Shown piece by piece: positions 1 through 8,681 of a DNA stretch of 64,000 bases (position 1 is the first letter of the stretch; each line of letters begins with the position of its first letter). The notes under the pieces are model-generated. The model saw only the letters and a list, made by a program, of their open reading frames with translations. It was not told where the DNA came from and did not search any database. This DNA comes from Streptomyces lydicus (GTDB taxonomy: Bacteria > Actinomycetota > Actinomycetes > Streptomycetales > Streptomycetaceae): NCBI RefSeq assembly GCF_000717345.1, contig NZ_JNZA01000030.1, positions 1 through 64,000 of the forward strand, written 5' to 3'. Position numbers and translations under genes: made by a program.

Positions 1-353
1 GGGGAGGGGGCCGGGGCGTCGGCGGCCGGGTGCTGGGCGGGGGCCGCGGGCCGGGGAGCGGGGTGCTGCGCCGGCGTCCCGGCGGGGGAGGGCGCAGGTC
101 CGCCCGGCGTGGGGCTCCCCTGTGCGAGGCCTGCGGGGGCGGTGCCCGGGCCGGTGCCGGTGGCGGGTGCGGCCGGGCGGGCGGGGCGGGGGGCTTCGTT
201 GAAGAACGAGGCCGCCGGGCGTTCGCCGGTCTCCACGGCCCGTACGGCCGCCGCCAGTGCCGCCGCGGTCGCCTTCCCCGGTCCGGCCGCCGGGGACTCC
301 TTCGCTCCCTGCTGCTCGGGCGGGGTTTCGCCGGCGCGGCGGTCGGTACTCAC
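1..353 (-). CDS. N-terminal part of an unrecognised protein, cut by the window edge
   Basis: A reading frame on the minus strand starts with GTG at 353 and stays open to base 1, giving about 117 residues. Its GTG overlaps the TGA of the upstream aldo/keto reductase gene (GTGA, 4 bp), the usual sign of translational coupling, and this is why I accept it. The visible part begins MSTDRRAGETPP and holds one ordered-looking helix (about residues 28-55, with AALAAAVRAVETGER then ASFFNEAP), followed by a Pro/Ala/Gly-rich linker. Such linkers often precede a larger domain that here lies outside the window. I do not recognise a family and assign no function. Opposite-strand open frames over the same bases are GC-driven. 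Confidence 0.6.
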   Translation of the reverse strand, partial: MSTDRRAGETPPEQQGAKESPAAGPGKATAAALAAAVRAVETGERPAASFFNEAPRPARPAAPATGTGPGTAPAGLAQGSPTPGGPAPSPAGTPAQHPAPRPAAPAQHPAADAPAPS

Positions 354-1333
354 AGCGTGCTCCAGTCGTGGTCGGGATAGTGGTGCACCGGAGCCGATAC
401 ATCGTCCAGCGCCCGGCAGATCTCGTCAGGAAGACTAAGGGTCTCCACTGACAATGCCGCTCTGAGCTGCTGCGCTGTGCGTGCGCCGACGATCGGCGCG
501 GTCACTCCGGGGCGGTCGCGCACCCATGCGAGGGCGACCTGGAGCGGGGTGACGGCGAGCCCGTCGGCGGCGGTGGTGACCGCCTCGACGACCCGGCTCG
601 CGGTCTCGTCGAGGTAGGGCGCCACGAAGCCCGCCAGGTGGTCGGAGGCGCCGCGCGAATCGGCCGGGGTGGCATGGCGGTACTTGCCGGTCAGTACGCC
701 CCTGCCGAGCGGTGAGGAGGGCAGGACGCCGATGCCGAGGTCCAGGGCGGCGGGCAGCACCTCGCGTTCGATGCCGCGCTGGAGGAGGGAGTACTCCATC
801 TGCGTGCCGGCCAGCGGGTTGCGTATGCCGGGTGCGGCGCGCTGCCAGGTGGCGGCCTTGGCGAGCTGCCAGCCGGAGAAGTTCGACAGCCCCACATAGC
901 GGGCCCGGCCGCTGGTGACGGCCAGGTCGAGGGCCTGGAGGGTCTCCTCCAGCGGGGTGTGCGGGTCGAAGGCGTGCAGCTGCCACAGGTCGACGTAGTC
1001 GGTGCCCAGCCGCTCCAGTGAGGCGTCCAGGGCGGCGAGGAGGTGGCGCCGGGAGCAGTCGACCCGGCGGTCCGGTTCCAGGACGCTGCCGGCCTTGGTG
1101 GCGATCACCAGGTCGTCGCGCGGAACGAGTCCCTCCGTCAGCCGGCCCAGCAGGTACTCGGCGCCGCCGTCGGCGTAGATGTCGGCGGTGTCCACGAGGG
1201 TGCCGCCGGCCTCCCAGAACGTCTTGAGCTGGTCGGCGGCTTCGTGCTCGTCCGTGTCGCGGGCCCAGTTGAGGGTGCCGAGTCCGAGACGGGACACGCG
1301 AAGGCCCGTTCGGCCGAGGTGCCTTTGCTCCAT
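350..1333 (-). CDS. Aldo/keto reductase
   Basis: This 327-aa protein is an NAD(P)H-dependent aldo/keto reductase of the cytosolic TIM-barrel superfamily. The full catalytic tetrad is visible: Asp48 and Tyr53 (in LVDTADIYADGG), Lys80 (VIATKAG) and His120 (LWQLHAF). The C-terminal half has the usual SPLGRGVLTGKY and GART motifs of the YajO/Tas-like branch. I start it at the ATG giving MEQRHLGRTGLRVSRLGLGT, the standard N-terminus of the family; the frame stays open a further 115 codons upstream but that stretch is Pro/Arg-rich non-family sequence lying over a tandem repeat. Its stop overlaps the start of the next minus-strand gene. The natural substrate cannot be told from sequence. Confidence 0.9.
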   Translation of the reverse strand: MEQRHLGRTGLRVSRLGLGTLNWARDTDEHEAADQLKTFWEAGGTLVDTADIYADGGAEYLLGRLTEGLVPRDDLVIATKAGSVLEPDRRVDCSRRHLLAALDASLERLGTDYVDLWQLHAFDPHTPLEETLQALDLAVTSGRARYVGLSNFSGWQLAKAATWQRAAPGIRNPLAGTQMEYSLLQRGIEREVLPAALDLGIGVLPSSPLGRGVLTGKYRHATPADSRGASDHLAGFVAPYLDETASRVVEAVTTAADGLAVTPLQVALAWVRDRPGVTAPIVGARTAQQLRAALSVETLSLPDEICRALDDVSAPVHHYPDHDWSTL

Positions 1334-1387
1334 GAGGCTTGAGATTACGCGCCGAGGGCGGGGATCAGGGGACCTGTGGACAACCCG

Positions 1388-1457
1388 CCGGTGGTGCCCG
1401 GTGGTGGCCGGCGGCGCCCGGTTGTGACCGGTTGTGCCCGGTTGCGGCCGGTGGTGG
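1388..1457. repeat. Seven tandem 10-bp repeats, consensus CCGGTKGTGN
   Basis: Seven uninterrupted units of exactly 10 bp: CCGGTGGTGC, CCGGTGGTGG, CCGGCGGCGC, CCGGTTGTGA, CCGGTTGTGC, CCGGTTGCGG and CCGGTGGTGG. The CCGG at the start of every unit is invariant. The period is about one helical turn, so the same face of the DNA is presented in every unit. It lies between two divergent genes. It could be a protein-binding array or only a slippage product of GC-rich DNA. Confidence 0.8.
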
Positions 1458-1593
1458 GAGGGGAGGCGCGGGGATGCGGGAGACGGGGTGGGGGCCGGGG
1501 CGCCGGGAGGGGGTGCAGGGGCCGGGGCGCGGGAGTCGCGTGGAGCGCCGTCGCCCCGGCGGCAGGAGCCGGGAGGGCCTGGGGGCAGGGGCT

Positions 1594-1621
1594 TTGACGA
1601 CACTCGTGTGCGCGCTACAGT
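1594..1621 (+). promoter_or_regulatory. Candidate sigma-70-type promoter of the LLM oxidoreductase
   Basis: TTGACG (1594-1599) and TACAGT (1616-1621) are separated by 16 bp and lie about 40 bp upstream of the LLM start codon. The -35 is a near-consensus vegetative (HrdB-like) hexamer. No transcription data are available. Confidence 0.5.
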
Positions 1622-1661
1622 CCCCGGAACAGCGACGTTACTGATGGGTAAGGGGAGCGGC

Positions 1662-2709
1662 ATGAGGCTTGGCATCAACCTCGGCTACTGGGGCGCCGGG
1701 ATGGACTCCGACAATCTCGCGGTGGCGCAGGAGGCCGACCGCCTCGGCTACTCCGTCTGCTGGGCGGCCGAGGCGTACGGTTCCGACGCCGCCACCGTGC
1801 TCTCCTGGGTCGCCGCCCAGACGGAGCGTATCGACGTCGGTTCGGCGATCTTCCAGATCCCGGCGCGTACACCCGCGATGACCGCGATGACGGCCGCGAC
1901 CCTGGACTCCCTCTCCGGGGGCCGGTTCCGGCTGGGCCTCGGGGTGTCCGGGCCGCAGGTCTCCGAGGGCTGGTACGGCGTCAAGTTCGACAAGCCGCTG
2001 GCGCGCACCCGTGAGTACGTGGAGATCGTCCGCAAGGCCATGGCGCGCGAGCGGCTCTCCTACGAGGGCGAGCACTGGACGCTGCCGCTGCCCGGGCAAG
2101 CCGCTGAAGCTCACGGTGCATCCGCAGCGCGAGCACATCCCGCTCTACATCGCCGCGATCGGCCCGAAGAACCTGACGCAGACCGGTGAGATCGCCGACG
2201 GCGCGCTGCTGATCTTCCCCTCCGTCGAGCATCTGGAGGAGACCGCGCTCTCGCACCTCCGGGCGGGCCGCGAGAAGGCGGGCAGGACGATGGAGGGGTT
2301 CGACGTCTGTCCGACGCTGCCGCTGGCCGTGGGCGCGGACAAGGACGTCAGCGCGCTGGCCGACATGTTCCGGCCGTACACCGCGCTGTACGTCGGCGGC
2401 ATGGGCAGCCCCAAGCAGAACTTCTACAACCAGCTGGCGCAGCGCATGGGCTACGAGAAGGAAGCCGCGGAGATCCAGGAGAAGTACCTGGCGGGCGACA
2501 AGGACGGCGCCGCCGCCGCGATTCCGGGGCGGCTGATCGACGAGACGACGCTGCTCGGCTCCGTCGAGCGGATCGCCGAGCGGATGCAGGGCTACGCGGC
2601 GGCCGGCGTGACCACCCTGACGCTGGCCCCGGCCGGTTTCACGCTGGAGGACCGGCTGGCCTCGCTGCGGGCCGGCACCGAGGCCCTGGAGCGCGCCGGA
2701 CTCGCGTGA
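1662..2709 (+). pseudogene. LLM class F420-dependent oxidoreductase, interrupted by a frameshift
   Basis: The first part (from the ATG at 1662, behind the ribosome site GGGGAGCGG) reads as a luciferase-like oxidoreductase: [13 protein letters not shown], then [16 protein letters not shown] and a YGVKF segment. Near 2094-2098, after [10 protein letters not shown], the frame degrades, while the next frame continues the same family with [27 protein letters not shown] and a complete C-terminus ending at 2709. Together they give about 349 residues, a normal length. The junction is CCCGGGCAAG; loss of a short GC-rich repeat unit (for example 8 nt between two CCCGGG copies) would produce exactly this frame change. 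It may be a true pseudogene or a sequencing or assembly error. The family usually uses cofactor F420, which Streptomyces make. Confidence 0.8.
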
Positions 2710-2760
2710 GGACACGCTCCGCGCCGGGCCTGCGGTGAGAAGTCCCGGGCCGGCAGCACG

Positions 2761-2787
2761 AAGCCCGGCGCCTGGGGCGCCGGGCTT
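2761..2787. terminator. Hairpin terminator after the LLM gene
   Basis: A perfect 12-bp stem (AAGCCCGGCGCC at 2761-2772 pairing with 2776-2787) closes on a 3-nt loop about 50 bp past the stop codon. There is no U tract, which is normal for Streptomyces. Confidence 0.75.
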
Positions 2788-2996
2788 CCGTGGTCTGCGG
2801 CCGTGGTGGGGGCTCGGGGGGATCTTCCCCGCCACGGCCGTCGCGCTGCTCAACGTGGCGGCCGGCGGCCCGGTTACGCCTCGTCGCCGCCGGTGCGTCA
2901 GCCGAACGGCCGAATGGGTGGCGGCTCCGGTTGCCGCGACCGGAACGCCCCATTTGACTTTTTCTTTACGGGTGTGTCCGTTCGGAGGTGGCGCAG

Positions 2997-3785
2997 ATGT
3001 TCTCGGCCCGCAGTGTCTTCCAGGAGATCGTCGACAATGACAACTCCTACCGCCTGTTCTGTTCCATAGCGGCCAGCGGCGAGGCCCAGGGCGGCTGGGA
3101 GAACGGCCGGATCGCCGCGCTCCTGCCCACGTCGCTGCGCGAGCTGGCGCCCAAGGTCGCCCGGCACGGCGCCGACGAGGACAAGCACGGCCGGATCTTC
3201 CAGGCCCTGATGCGCAGGCGCGGGCTGACGCCCGCGGAGGTCCCCGACGACACCGACTACACGATGCTCCTGGAGCGGCGCGGTATCGGCCTGGCGCACG
3301 ACAAGCTGCGCCGCGACGAGCCGCTCACCGAGCTGGACATCATCACCTACCTCGCGCACAGCCGGGTCACCGAACAGCGGGCCTCCGATCAGATGCGGAT
3401 GCTCAGGAGGTTCTTCGGCGACCACCCCGAGGTGGGCAAGGCGGTCCGGATGATCTGCCGGGACGAGGACAACCACCTCGCCTACTGCCACGAGGAACTG
3501 CTGAAGCTGGCCCGGGCGGGGCACGGCCGGACCATCCAGCGGGTGCTGCGCGAGTGCGCGCACGCCGAGATGGCCGTCTACCGGGACGTCAGCCTCGCGG
3601 TGATGGACCACATGGGCCGCCTGCTGCACTGGCCGACGGCCAAGTCCGCGACGCTGGCCGCGGGGATCCGGGCGGTGTACGGCTACGAGCGGCTGGGCGG
3701 CTGGCGGCGGATGGTCACCCTCGAGAAGCCCGAGCGGCCGGATCCGCTGGGCGGCCCGGCCACCTCCGCGCCGGAGTTCGCGTGA
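2997..3785 (+). CDS. Ferritin-like (diiron-type) domain protein
   Basis: A 262-aa, mostly helical protein with the spacing of a ferritin-like four-helix bundle: Glu29 (SGEAQGG), then Glu61-x-x-His64 (ADEDKHGR), a second Glu near residue 123 (VTEQRAS) and a second E-x-x-H (RDEDNHLAYC), plus AHAEM. These are the ligands expected of a non-haem diiron centre. I start it at ATG 2997 because GGAGG lies 8 nt upstream; a GTG nine bases earlier overlaps that site. It stands alone, convergent with corA. No partner indicates a substrate, so ferritin-like oxidase or iron-binding roles both remain open. Confidence 0.75.
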   Translation: MFSARSVFQEIVDNDNSYRLFCSIAASGEAQGGWENGRIAALLPTSLRELAPKVARHGADEDKHGRIFQALMRRRGLTPAEVPDDTDYTMLLERRGIGLAHDKLRRDEPLTELDIITYLAHSRVTEQRASDQMRMLRRFFGDHPEVGKAVRMICRDEDNHLAYCHEELLKLARAGHGRTIQRVLRECAHAEMAVYRDVSLAVMDHMGRLLHWPTAKSATLAAGIRAVYGYERLGGWRRMVTLEKPERPDPLGGPATSAPEFA

Positions 3786-3815
3786 GCCGGGCCGGCGCCG
3801 CCGTACGCCTCCCGC

Positions 3816-3836
3816 CGCGGGTCACAGCCACCCGCG
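3816..3836. terminator. Small convergent hairpin between the ferritin-like gene and corA
   Basis: CGCGGGT (3816-3822) pairs with ACCCGCG (3830-3836) across a 7-nt loop, between two convergent stop codons. The stem is short and overlaps the corA stop, so it is only a plausible bidirectional terminator. Confidence 0.4.
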
Positions 3837-4817
3837 TCGTTTGAACAGGCGGTAGAGCGAGACCTCGATGAGGACCATCAGCACCAGGACCGCGGGGTAT
3901 CCCAGGTGCCAGCTGAGTTCCGGCATGTAGGTGAAGTTCATGCCGTAGATCCCGGCGATCAGGGTCGGTACGGCTGCCAGCGCCGCCCACGCGGAGATCT
4001 TGCGCATGTCGTCGTTCTGCCGTACGCCCATCTGGGCCAGGTGGGCGGAGAGAATGTCCGAGAGCAGCCGGTCCAGGCCGTCCACCGATTCGTTGGCGCG
4101 GGTGAGGTGGTCGTCGACGTCGCGGAAGAACGGCCGGGCATGGGCGTGCACGAACGGCACTCCCGGGTTCTGCAGCCGGGTCATCGGCCCCGCCAACGGG
4201 CCGGTCGCCCGCCGGAATTCCATCACCTCGCGCTTGAACGCGTAGATCTCGGCGGCGGTGTTCCGGGTGTCCGCGCCGCGCACCGGCGCGAACACCTCCG
4301 CCTCCAACTCCTCCATGTCCAGCTGGAGTTCGGCGGCCACCTCGATGTAGTGGTCGACCACCGCGTCGCTGACCGCGTACAGCACCGCCCCGGGGCCGTG
4401 CCGCAGGATCTCCGGATGCTCCTCCAGGCGGCGCCGCACCGCCGCCAGGGGGCTGGCCTCCCCGTGCCGCACGGTCACCACGAACGAGTCGCCCACGAAG
4501 ACCATCACCTCCGAGGAGGTCACCGTGTCGGCCTTGTCGTCGTAGGTGATCGGTTTGAGCACCATGAACAGCGAGTCGTCGTAGACCTCCAGCTTGGGCC
4601 GCTGGTGGGCCTTGAGCGCGTCCTCGATCGCCAGGGGGTGCAGGGCGAACTCGGATCTGACGCGCTCGAACTCCTCCGCGGTCGGCTCGTGCATCCCCAG
4701 CCACATGAAGGAGTGGCCCTCGGCCCGGGCCGCGTCGAGGGCGTGCGCGAAGTCGGTCGCGCACTCGGTGCGGCGGCCCTCCCGGTAGATGGCGCAGTCC
4801 ACGATCACATCTGGCAT
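3822..4817 (-). CDS. corA: CorA-family magnesium/cobalt transporter
   Basis: This 331-aa inner-membrane protein has the CorA architecture: a long cytoplasmic alpha/beta and helical domain (residues 1-270), then two C-terminal transmembrane segments (about 276-292 and 304-324). The family signature Gly-Met-Asn occurs at 292-294 (YGMNFTYMPEL), followed by the acidic-to-neutral loop and a basic tail (KRRGWL). CorA pentamers let Mg2+ (and Co2+, Ni2+) enter down the membrane potential. The start ATG leaves only 59 bp to the divergent phosphomutase, so the two share a compact promoter region. Confidence 0.92.
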   Translation of the reverse strand: MPDVIVDCAIYREGRRTECATDFAHALDAARAEGHSFMWLGMHEPTAEEFERVRSEFALHPLAIEDALKAHQRPKLEVYDDSLFMVLKPITYDDKADTVTSSEVMVFVGDSFVVTVRHGEASPLAAVRRRLEEHPEILRHGPGAVLYAVSDAVVDHYIEVAAELQLDMEELEAEVFAPVRGADTRNTAAEIYAFKREVMEFRRATGPLAGPMTRLQNPGVPFVHAHARPFFRDVDDHLTRANESVDGLDRLLSDILSAHLAQMGVRQNDDMRKISAWAALAAVPTLIAGIYGMNFTYMPELSWHLGYPAVLVLMVLIEVSLYRLFKRRGWL

Positions 4818-4863
4818 TCTCGCGCGGAGGCCGGGCGCATGCCAGGACGGGGGCCGCGGAACG

Positions 4864-4876
4864 TAGGCTGGCGGTC
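4864..4876 (+). promoter_or_regulatory. Candidate -10 of a leaderless transcript (phosphomutase gene)
   Basis: TAGGCT at 4864-4869 is followed by 7 nt and then the ATG at 4877. Actinobacterial -10 boxes lie about 7 nt before the transcription start, so the mRNA would begin at or next to the start codon. No good -35 is visible. Confidence 0.5.
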
Positions 4877-5575
4877 ATGCCCACGCTGATCCTGGTGCGG
4901 CACGGCCGCTCCACCGCCAATACTGCCGGAGTGCTCGCCGGGCGGGCGCCCGGCGTCGCCCTCGACGAGCGCGGCGCCGCCCAGTCCGCCGCGCTGCCCG
5001 CCCGGCTGGCGGGGGTCCCGCTGGCCGCCGTCGTCTCCAGTCCGCTGCAGCGCTGCCGGGAGACCGTGGAGCCGCTGCTGGCGGCCCGGCCGGGGCTCGC
5101 GCTGCACGTCGAGGACCGGATCAGCGAATGCGACTACGGCGACTGGTCGGGCCGCAAACTCGCCGAGCTCGGCGACGATCCGCTGATGGAGGTCGTCCAG
5201 CGGCACGCCTCCGCGGCGGCCTTCCCCGGTGGGGAGTCGATGCGCGCCATGCAGGCCCGGGCGGTGGACGCGGTGCGCGACTGGAACGCCCGCATCGAGG
5301 AGGCGCACGGCCCGGAGGCCGTCTACGCGATGTGCGCGCACGGCGACATCATCAAAGCGGTGGTGGCCGACGCGCTGGGCCTGCACCTCGACCTGTTCCA
5401 GCGGATCTCCGTCGAGCCCTGCTCGGTCACCGTCATCCGCTACACCAGGCTGCGTCCCTACCTGGTCCGGCTCGGTGACACCGGCGACTTCGCGTCCCTC
5501 GTGCCCAGGGAGGACGGGGCGATCCCGGCCGACGGCCGGGACGCGGCCGTCGGCGGTGGTGCGGGCGCAGCGTGA
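4877..5575 (+). CDS. Histidine phosphatase (phosphoglycerate-mutase-like) family protein
   Basis: A 232-aa cytosolic protein of the histidine phosphatase superfamily, closest to the actinobacterial MSMEG_4193 type. The phosphohistidine motif is Arg8-His9-Gly10 (LVRHGRSTAN), the general acid region is RISECDYGDWSG, and the second catalytic histidine is His155 (MCAHGDII). It is the first gene of a same-strand run with DUF3090 and the SCO1664-family protein. There is no Shine-Dalgarno sequence; the -10-like TAGGCT just before the ATG points to a leaderless message. The substrate is unknown. Confidence 0.88.
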   Translation: MPTLILVRHGRSTANTAGVLAGRAPGVALDERGAAQSAALPARLAGVPLAAVVSSPLQRCRETVEPLLAARPGLALHVEDRISECDYGDWSGRKLAELGDDPLMEVVQRHASAAAFPGGESMRAMQARAVDAVRDWNARIEEAHGPEAVYAMCAHGDIIKAVVADALGLHLDLFQRISVEPCSVTVIRYTRLRPYLVRLGDTGDFASLVPREDGAIPADGRDAAVGGGAGAA

Positions 5576-5684
5576 TCAGTCGGCGCAGTAGGGTGGTGCG
5601 ACGGCGCTGCCCGCCACGCCCCTGCGGTCAGCAGGACGTGCAGCGACCGCAGTGACCCCGCAGTCGAGCAATCGGAGCAGGACG

Positions 5685-6275
5685 TTGTCCCGTCAGGTGT
5701 TCTTCTACGACGCGCCGGACCGCTTCGTGGCCGGTACGGTCGGGCTGCCTGGCCGCCGTAGCTTCTACCTCCAGGCCACCGCCGCCGGCCGCACGACCAG
5801 CGTCGCCCTGGAGAAGACGCAGGTCGCGGCGCTCGCCGAGCGGATCGACGAGCTGCTGGACGAGGTCGTACGGCGCAGCGGCGGCAACGCTCCGGTGCCC
5901 GCCGTCTCGCCCGCCGAACTCGCCGACACCGCCCCGCTGGAGACCCCCGTGGAGGAGGAGTTCCGGGTCGGCACGATGGCGCTGGCCTGGGACGGCGAGG
6001 ACGAGCGGATGATCGTCGAGGCGCAGGCCCTGGTCGAGCTGGACGCCGACAGCGACGAGGCGCTCGCCGACGCCGAGGAGCGGCTGCTCCAGGACGACGA
6101 GAACGGCCCGCCGATGCTGCGGGTGCGCCTCACCGGAACCATGGCCAGGGCGTTCGCCAAGCGGGCGCTGGAAGTCGTCAACGCCGGCCGCCCGCCGTGC
6201 CCGCTGTGCAGCCTGCCGCTCGACCCGGAGGGACACGTATGCCCGCGCCAGAACGGATACCGACGGGACGCCTGA
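5685..6275 (+). CDS. DUF3090 domain-containing protein
   Basis: This 196-aa protein matches the actinobacterial DUF3090 family: it begins LSRQVFFYDAPDRFVAGTVG, contains VALEKTQVAALAERIDELL, and ends in a small Cys-rich module ([22 protein letters not shown]) with four cysteines in two C-x2-C-type pairs that could bind zinc. I start it at TTG 5685, behind GGAGCAGG, because family members begin exactly at SRQVF. A TAGGGT at 5589-5594 is a possible -10. The 3' end overlaps the next gene by 37 bp, so the two are almost certainly co-expressed. No biochemical role is known to me. Confidence 0.85.
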   Translation: MSRQVFFYDAPDRFVAGTVGLPGRRSFYLQATAAGRTTSVALEKTQVAALAERIDELLDEVVRRSGGNAPVPAVSPAELADTAPLETPVEEEFRVGTMALAWDGEDERMIVEAQALVELDADSDEALADAEERLLQDDENGPPMLRVRLTGTMARAFAKRALEVVNAGRPPCPLCSLPLDPEGHVCPRQNGYRRDA

Positions 6276-7162
6276 GCGGCGGCGAGCCGGCCGCGGAGCC
6301 GGCCGCGTCGCTGCCCGGTCCCGCCGACCCGGCGCGGGCCGCGGCCGTGCCGGAGCCTGCCGCCGGCCTGTCGGCCGCCTTCCTGGCCGAGGGTGAGCTG
6401 ACCGTGCGCGGCCGCATCCGGGAGGCGTCCAACGCGGTGCTCTACTGCACCGTCGAGCACGACGGCCGCAGTGCCGCCTGCGTCTACAAGCCGGTCGCCG
6501 GGGAGCGCCCGCTGTGGGACTTCCCGGACGGCACCCTCGCCCAGCGCGAGGTCGCCGCCTACGAGGTCTCCCGCGCCTGCGGCTGGGACCTGATCCCGCC
6601 GACCGTGCTGCGCGAGGGCCCGTACGGCACCGGCATGGTCCAGGAGTGGATCGACCCGCCGGAGAGCAGCGACGAGGTGCCCGAGCTGCTGGCGCTGGTG
6701 GAGGACGAGGAGCCGGGGCCCGGCTGGAAGGCCGTCGGCTTCGCGGAGCTGGGGGAGGGCCGCACCGCGCTGCTGGTGCACGCCGACCATCCGCGGCTGC
6801 GGCAGCTCGCGGTGCTGGACGCGGTGATCAACAACGGTGACCGCAAGGGCGGGCATCTGCTGCCCGGCGTCGACGGCCGGTTCTTCGCCATCGACCACGG
6901 TGTGACGTTCAACGCCGAGGACAAGCTGCGCACCCTGCTGTGGGGCTGGGCGGGCGAACCGCTGCCGGCGGAGGCCGTGGAGGTGCTGAGCGGTCTGCGG
7001 AAGGCGCTGGCGGACGCGGCGCCGCTCGCCGCCCGACTGGCCGAACTGCTCACGGACGCCGAGATCGAGGCGTTGCGGACCCGCGTGGCGGAGCTGCTGC
7101 GCAGCGGCCGGCACCCGGAGCCGAGCGGGGAATGGCCCGCGATCCCCTGGCCGCCCGTCTGA
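6239..7162 (+). CDS. SCO1664-family protein (PI3/PI4-kinase-like fold)
   Basis: A 307-aa protein of the actinobacterial SCO1664 family, whose core resembles the phosphatidylinositol 3/4-kinase-like catalytic fold. Kinase-like elements are visible: a nucleotide-binding strand with lysine ([16 protein letters not shown]), a catalytic-loop-like [17 protein letters not shown], and a metal-binding-like [10 protein letters not shown]. The first 60 residues are a Pro/Ala/Glu linker. ATG 6239 has the ribosome site GGAGGG inside the preceding gene, with which it overlaps by 37 bp. The family sits next to mshC in Streptomyces, but I know of no proven substrate. Confidence 0.85.
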   Translation: MPAPERIPTGRLSGGEPAAEPAASLPGPADPARAAAVPEPAAGLSAAFLAEGELTVRGRIREASNAVLYCTVEHDGRSAACVYKPVAGERPLWDFPDGTLAQREVAAYEVSRACGWDLIPPTVLREGPYGTGMVQEWIDPPESSDEVPELLALVEDEEPGPGWKAVGFAELGEGRTALLVHADHPRLRQLAVLDAVINNGDRKGGHLLPGVDGRFFAIDHGVTFNAEDKLRTLLWGWAGEPLPAEAVEVLSGLRKALADAAPLAARLAELLTDAEIEALRTRVAELLRSGRHPEPSGEWPAIPWPPV

Positions 7163-7269
7163 GCCGGAGCCGCACCCCGACGCGCCCCTTGCACGTTGCG
7201 CTGTCAAACACAAGAGTGCCTTTCCGGCCAGACCCGTGGTCCGGTTCGTATGCGGAACCTCCGTCCGGT

Positions 7270-7281
7270 TACGCTCAAGGC
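7270..7281 (+). promoter_or_regulatory. Candidate -10 of a leaderless mshC transcript
   Basis: TACGCT at 7270-7275 is followed by exactly 6 nt and then ATG 7282, the spacing of a leaderless mRNA. An AAGG lies between them and could still act as a weak ribosome site. Confidence 0.45.
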
Positions 7282-8511
7282 ATGCATGCATGGCCCGCTT
7301 CTGAGGTCCCCGCCCTGCCTGGTCAGGGCCGCGACCTGAGGATCCACGACACCGCGACCGGCGGACGGGTGACCCTCGACCCCGGTCCCGTCGCCCGTAT
7401 CTACGTCTGCGGCATCACGCCGTACGACGCCACCCACATGGGGCACGCGGCGACCTACAACGCGTTCGACCTGGTTCAGCGCGTGTGGCTCGACACGAAG
7501 CGCCAAGTGCACTACGTGCAGAACGTCACCGACGTGGACGACCCCCTGCTGGAGCGGGCGGTGGCCACCGGCGACGACTGGACCGCGCTCGCCGAGCGCG
7601 AGACCGCCCTGTTCCGCGAGGACATGACGGCACTGCGGATGCTGCCGCCGCAGCACTACATAGGCGCCGTCGAGTCGATACCCGGGATCGTCCCGCTGGT
7701 GGAGCGGCTGCGTGACGCCGGCGCCGCCTACGAGCTGGACGGCGACATCTACTTCTCCGTCGCCTCCGACCCGCACTTCGGCGAGGTCTCCGGACTCGAC
7801 GCCGAGGCGATGCGGCTGCTGTCCGCCGAGCGCGGCGGCGACCCGGAGCGCGAGGGCAAGAAGAACCCGCTCGACCCGATGCTGTGGATGGCCGCCCGCG
7901 ACGGCGAGCCGAGCTGGGACGGCGGCTCGCTGGGCCGCGGCCGGCCCGGCTGGCACATCGAGTGCGTCGCGATCGCCCTGGACCACCTCGGGATGGGCTT
8001 CGACGTGCAGGGCGGCGGCTCCGACCTCGCCTTCCCGCACCACGAGATGGGCGCCTCGCACGCCCAGGCGCTCACCGGCGAGCACCCGTTCGCCAAGGCG
8101 TACGTGCACGCCGGGATGGTGGCCCTGCACGGCGAGAAGATGTCCAAGTCCAAGGGCAACCTCGTTTTCGTCTCGAAGGTACGGCGCGAGGGCACCGACC
8201 CGGCGGCGATCCGCCTGGCGCTGCTCGCGCACCACTACCGGGCGAACTGGGAGTGGACCGACTCGGTGCTGGAGGAGGCGGTGGCACGGCTGGCGCGCTG
8301 GCGCGCGGCGGTCTCCCGTCCCGACGGCCCGCCGGCCGAGGCCCTGCTGGCGGAGATCCGCGCGGCGCTCGCCGACGATCTGGACTCCCCGGCCGCGCTG
8401 GCCGCGGTGGACCGCTGGGCCGCGACGCAGGAGGCGCAGGGCGGCACGGACGAGGGCGCGCCCGGCCTCGTCTCGCGCACCGTCGACGCGCTGCTGGGCG
8501 TGGCGCTCTGA
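7282..8511 (+). CDS. mshC: Mycothiol ligase (L-cysteine:GlcN-Ins ligase)
   Basis: MshC couples L-cysteine to 1-D-myo-inosityl 2-amino-2-deoxy-alpha-D-glucopyranoside using ATP, a late step in making mycothiol, the main low-molecular-weight thiol of actinobacteria. The 409-aa sequence is a class I cysteinyl-tRNA-synthetase paralogue: [17 protein letters not shown] carries the zinc Cys and the HIGH-like motif, [11 protein letters not shown] and FPHHEMG carry further zinc ligands, and KMSKS occurs at 286-290. It lacks the tRNA-binding C-terminus of CysS, as expected. The start [10 protein letters not shown] is the usual one for Streptomyces MshC. It follows the SCO1664-family gene with a 119-bp gap and is closed by two strong hairpins. 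Confidence 0.96.
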   Translation: MHAWPASEVPALPGQGRDLRIHDTATGGRVTLDPGPVARIYVCGITPYDATHMGHAATYNAFDLVQRVWLDTKRQVHYVQNVTDVDDPLLERAVATGDDWTALAERETALFREDMTALRMLPPQHYIGAVESIPGIVPLVERLRDAGAAYELDGDIYFSVASDPHFGEVSGLDAEAMRLLSAERGGDPEREGKKNPLDPMLWMAARDGEPSWDGGSLGRGRPGWHIECVAIALDHLGMGFDVQGGGSDLAFPHHEMGASHAQALTGEHPFAKAYVHAGMVALHGEKMSKSKGNLVFVSKVRREGTDPAAIRLALLAHHYRANWEWTDSVLEEAVARLARWRAAVSRPDGPPAEALLAEIRAALADDLDSPAALAAVDRWAATQEAQGGTDEGAPGLVSRTVDALLGVAL

Positions 8512-8536
8512 CGGCCGCCGGCTGACATCGTCCCTC

Positions 8537-8566
8537 GGGGCGCCTTCGCGGGAGCGGGGGCGCCCC
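8537..8566 (+). terminator. Terminator after mshC
   Basis: GGGGCGCC (8537-8544) pairs perfectly with GGCGCCCC (8559-8566) and is followed by the T-rich TTCGTTCTTGTT. Confidence 0.7.
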
Positions 8567-8681
8567 TTCGTTCTTGTTGGGGGCCGGTCCGCCGTGGCGC
8601 CGGGCGGGCCCGCGTACGGCTACGGCTCACCCGCCGTGACGCCGAGGGGCGGCCCGGGTGCGTCGTCGGCCGCCCGTTCGG

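Larger units (their letters stand above)
1334..1661. other. Divergent intergenic region, G-rich with tandem decamers
   Basis: This 328-bp gap separates the aldo/keto reductase (minus) from the LLM oxidoreductase (plus). It holds the decamer array at 1388-1457, then a plus-strand G-rich tract (about 1453-1535) with many runs of three to five G, and finally the candidate promoter at 1594-1621. No gene is supported; the open frames through it have no family-like sequence. Confidence 0.7.

Noticed and set aside
1388..1457. The decamer array as a CRISPR
   Set aside because: Units are 10 bp with no spacers between them and no cas genes nearby.
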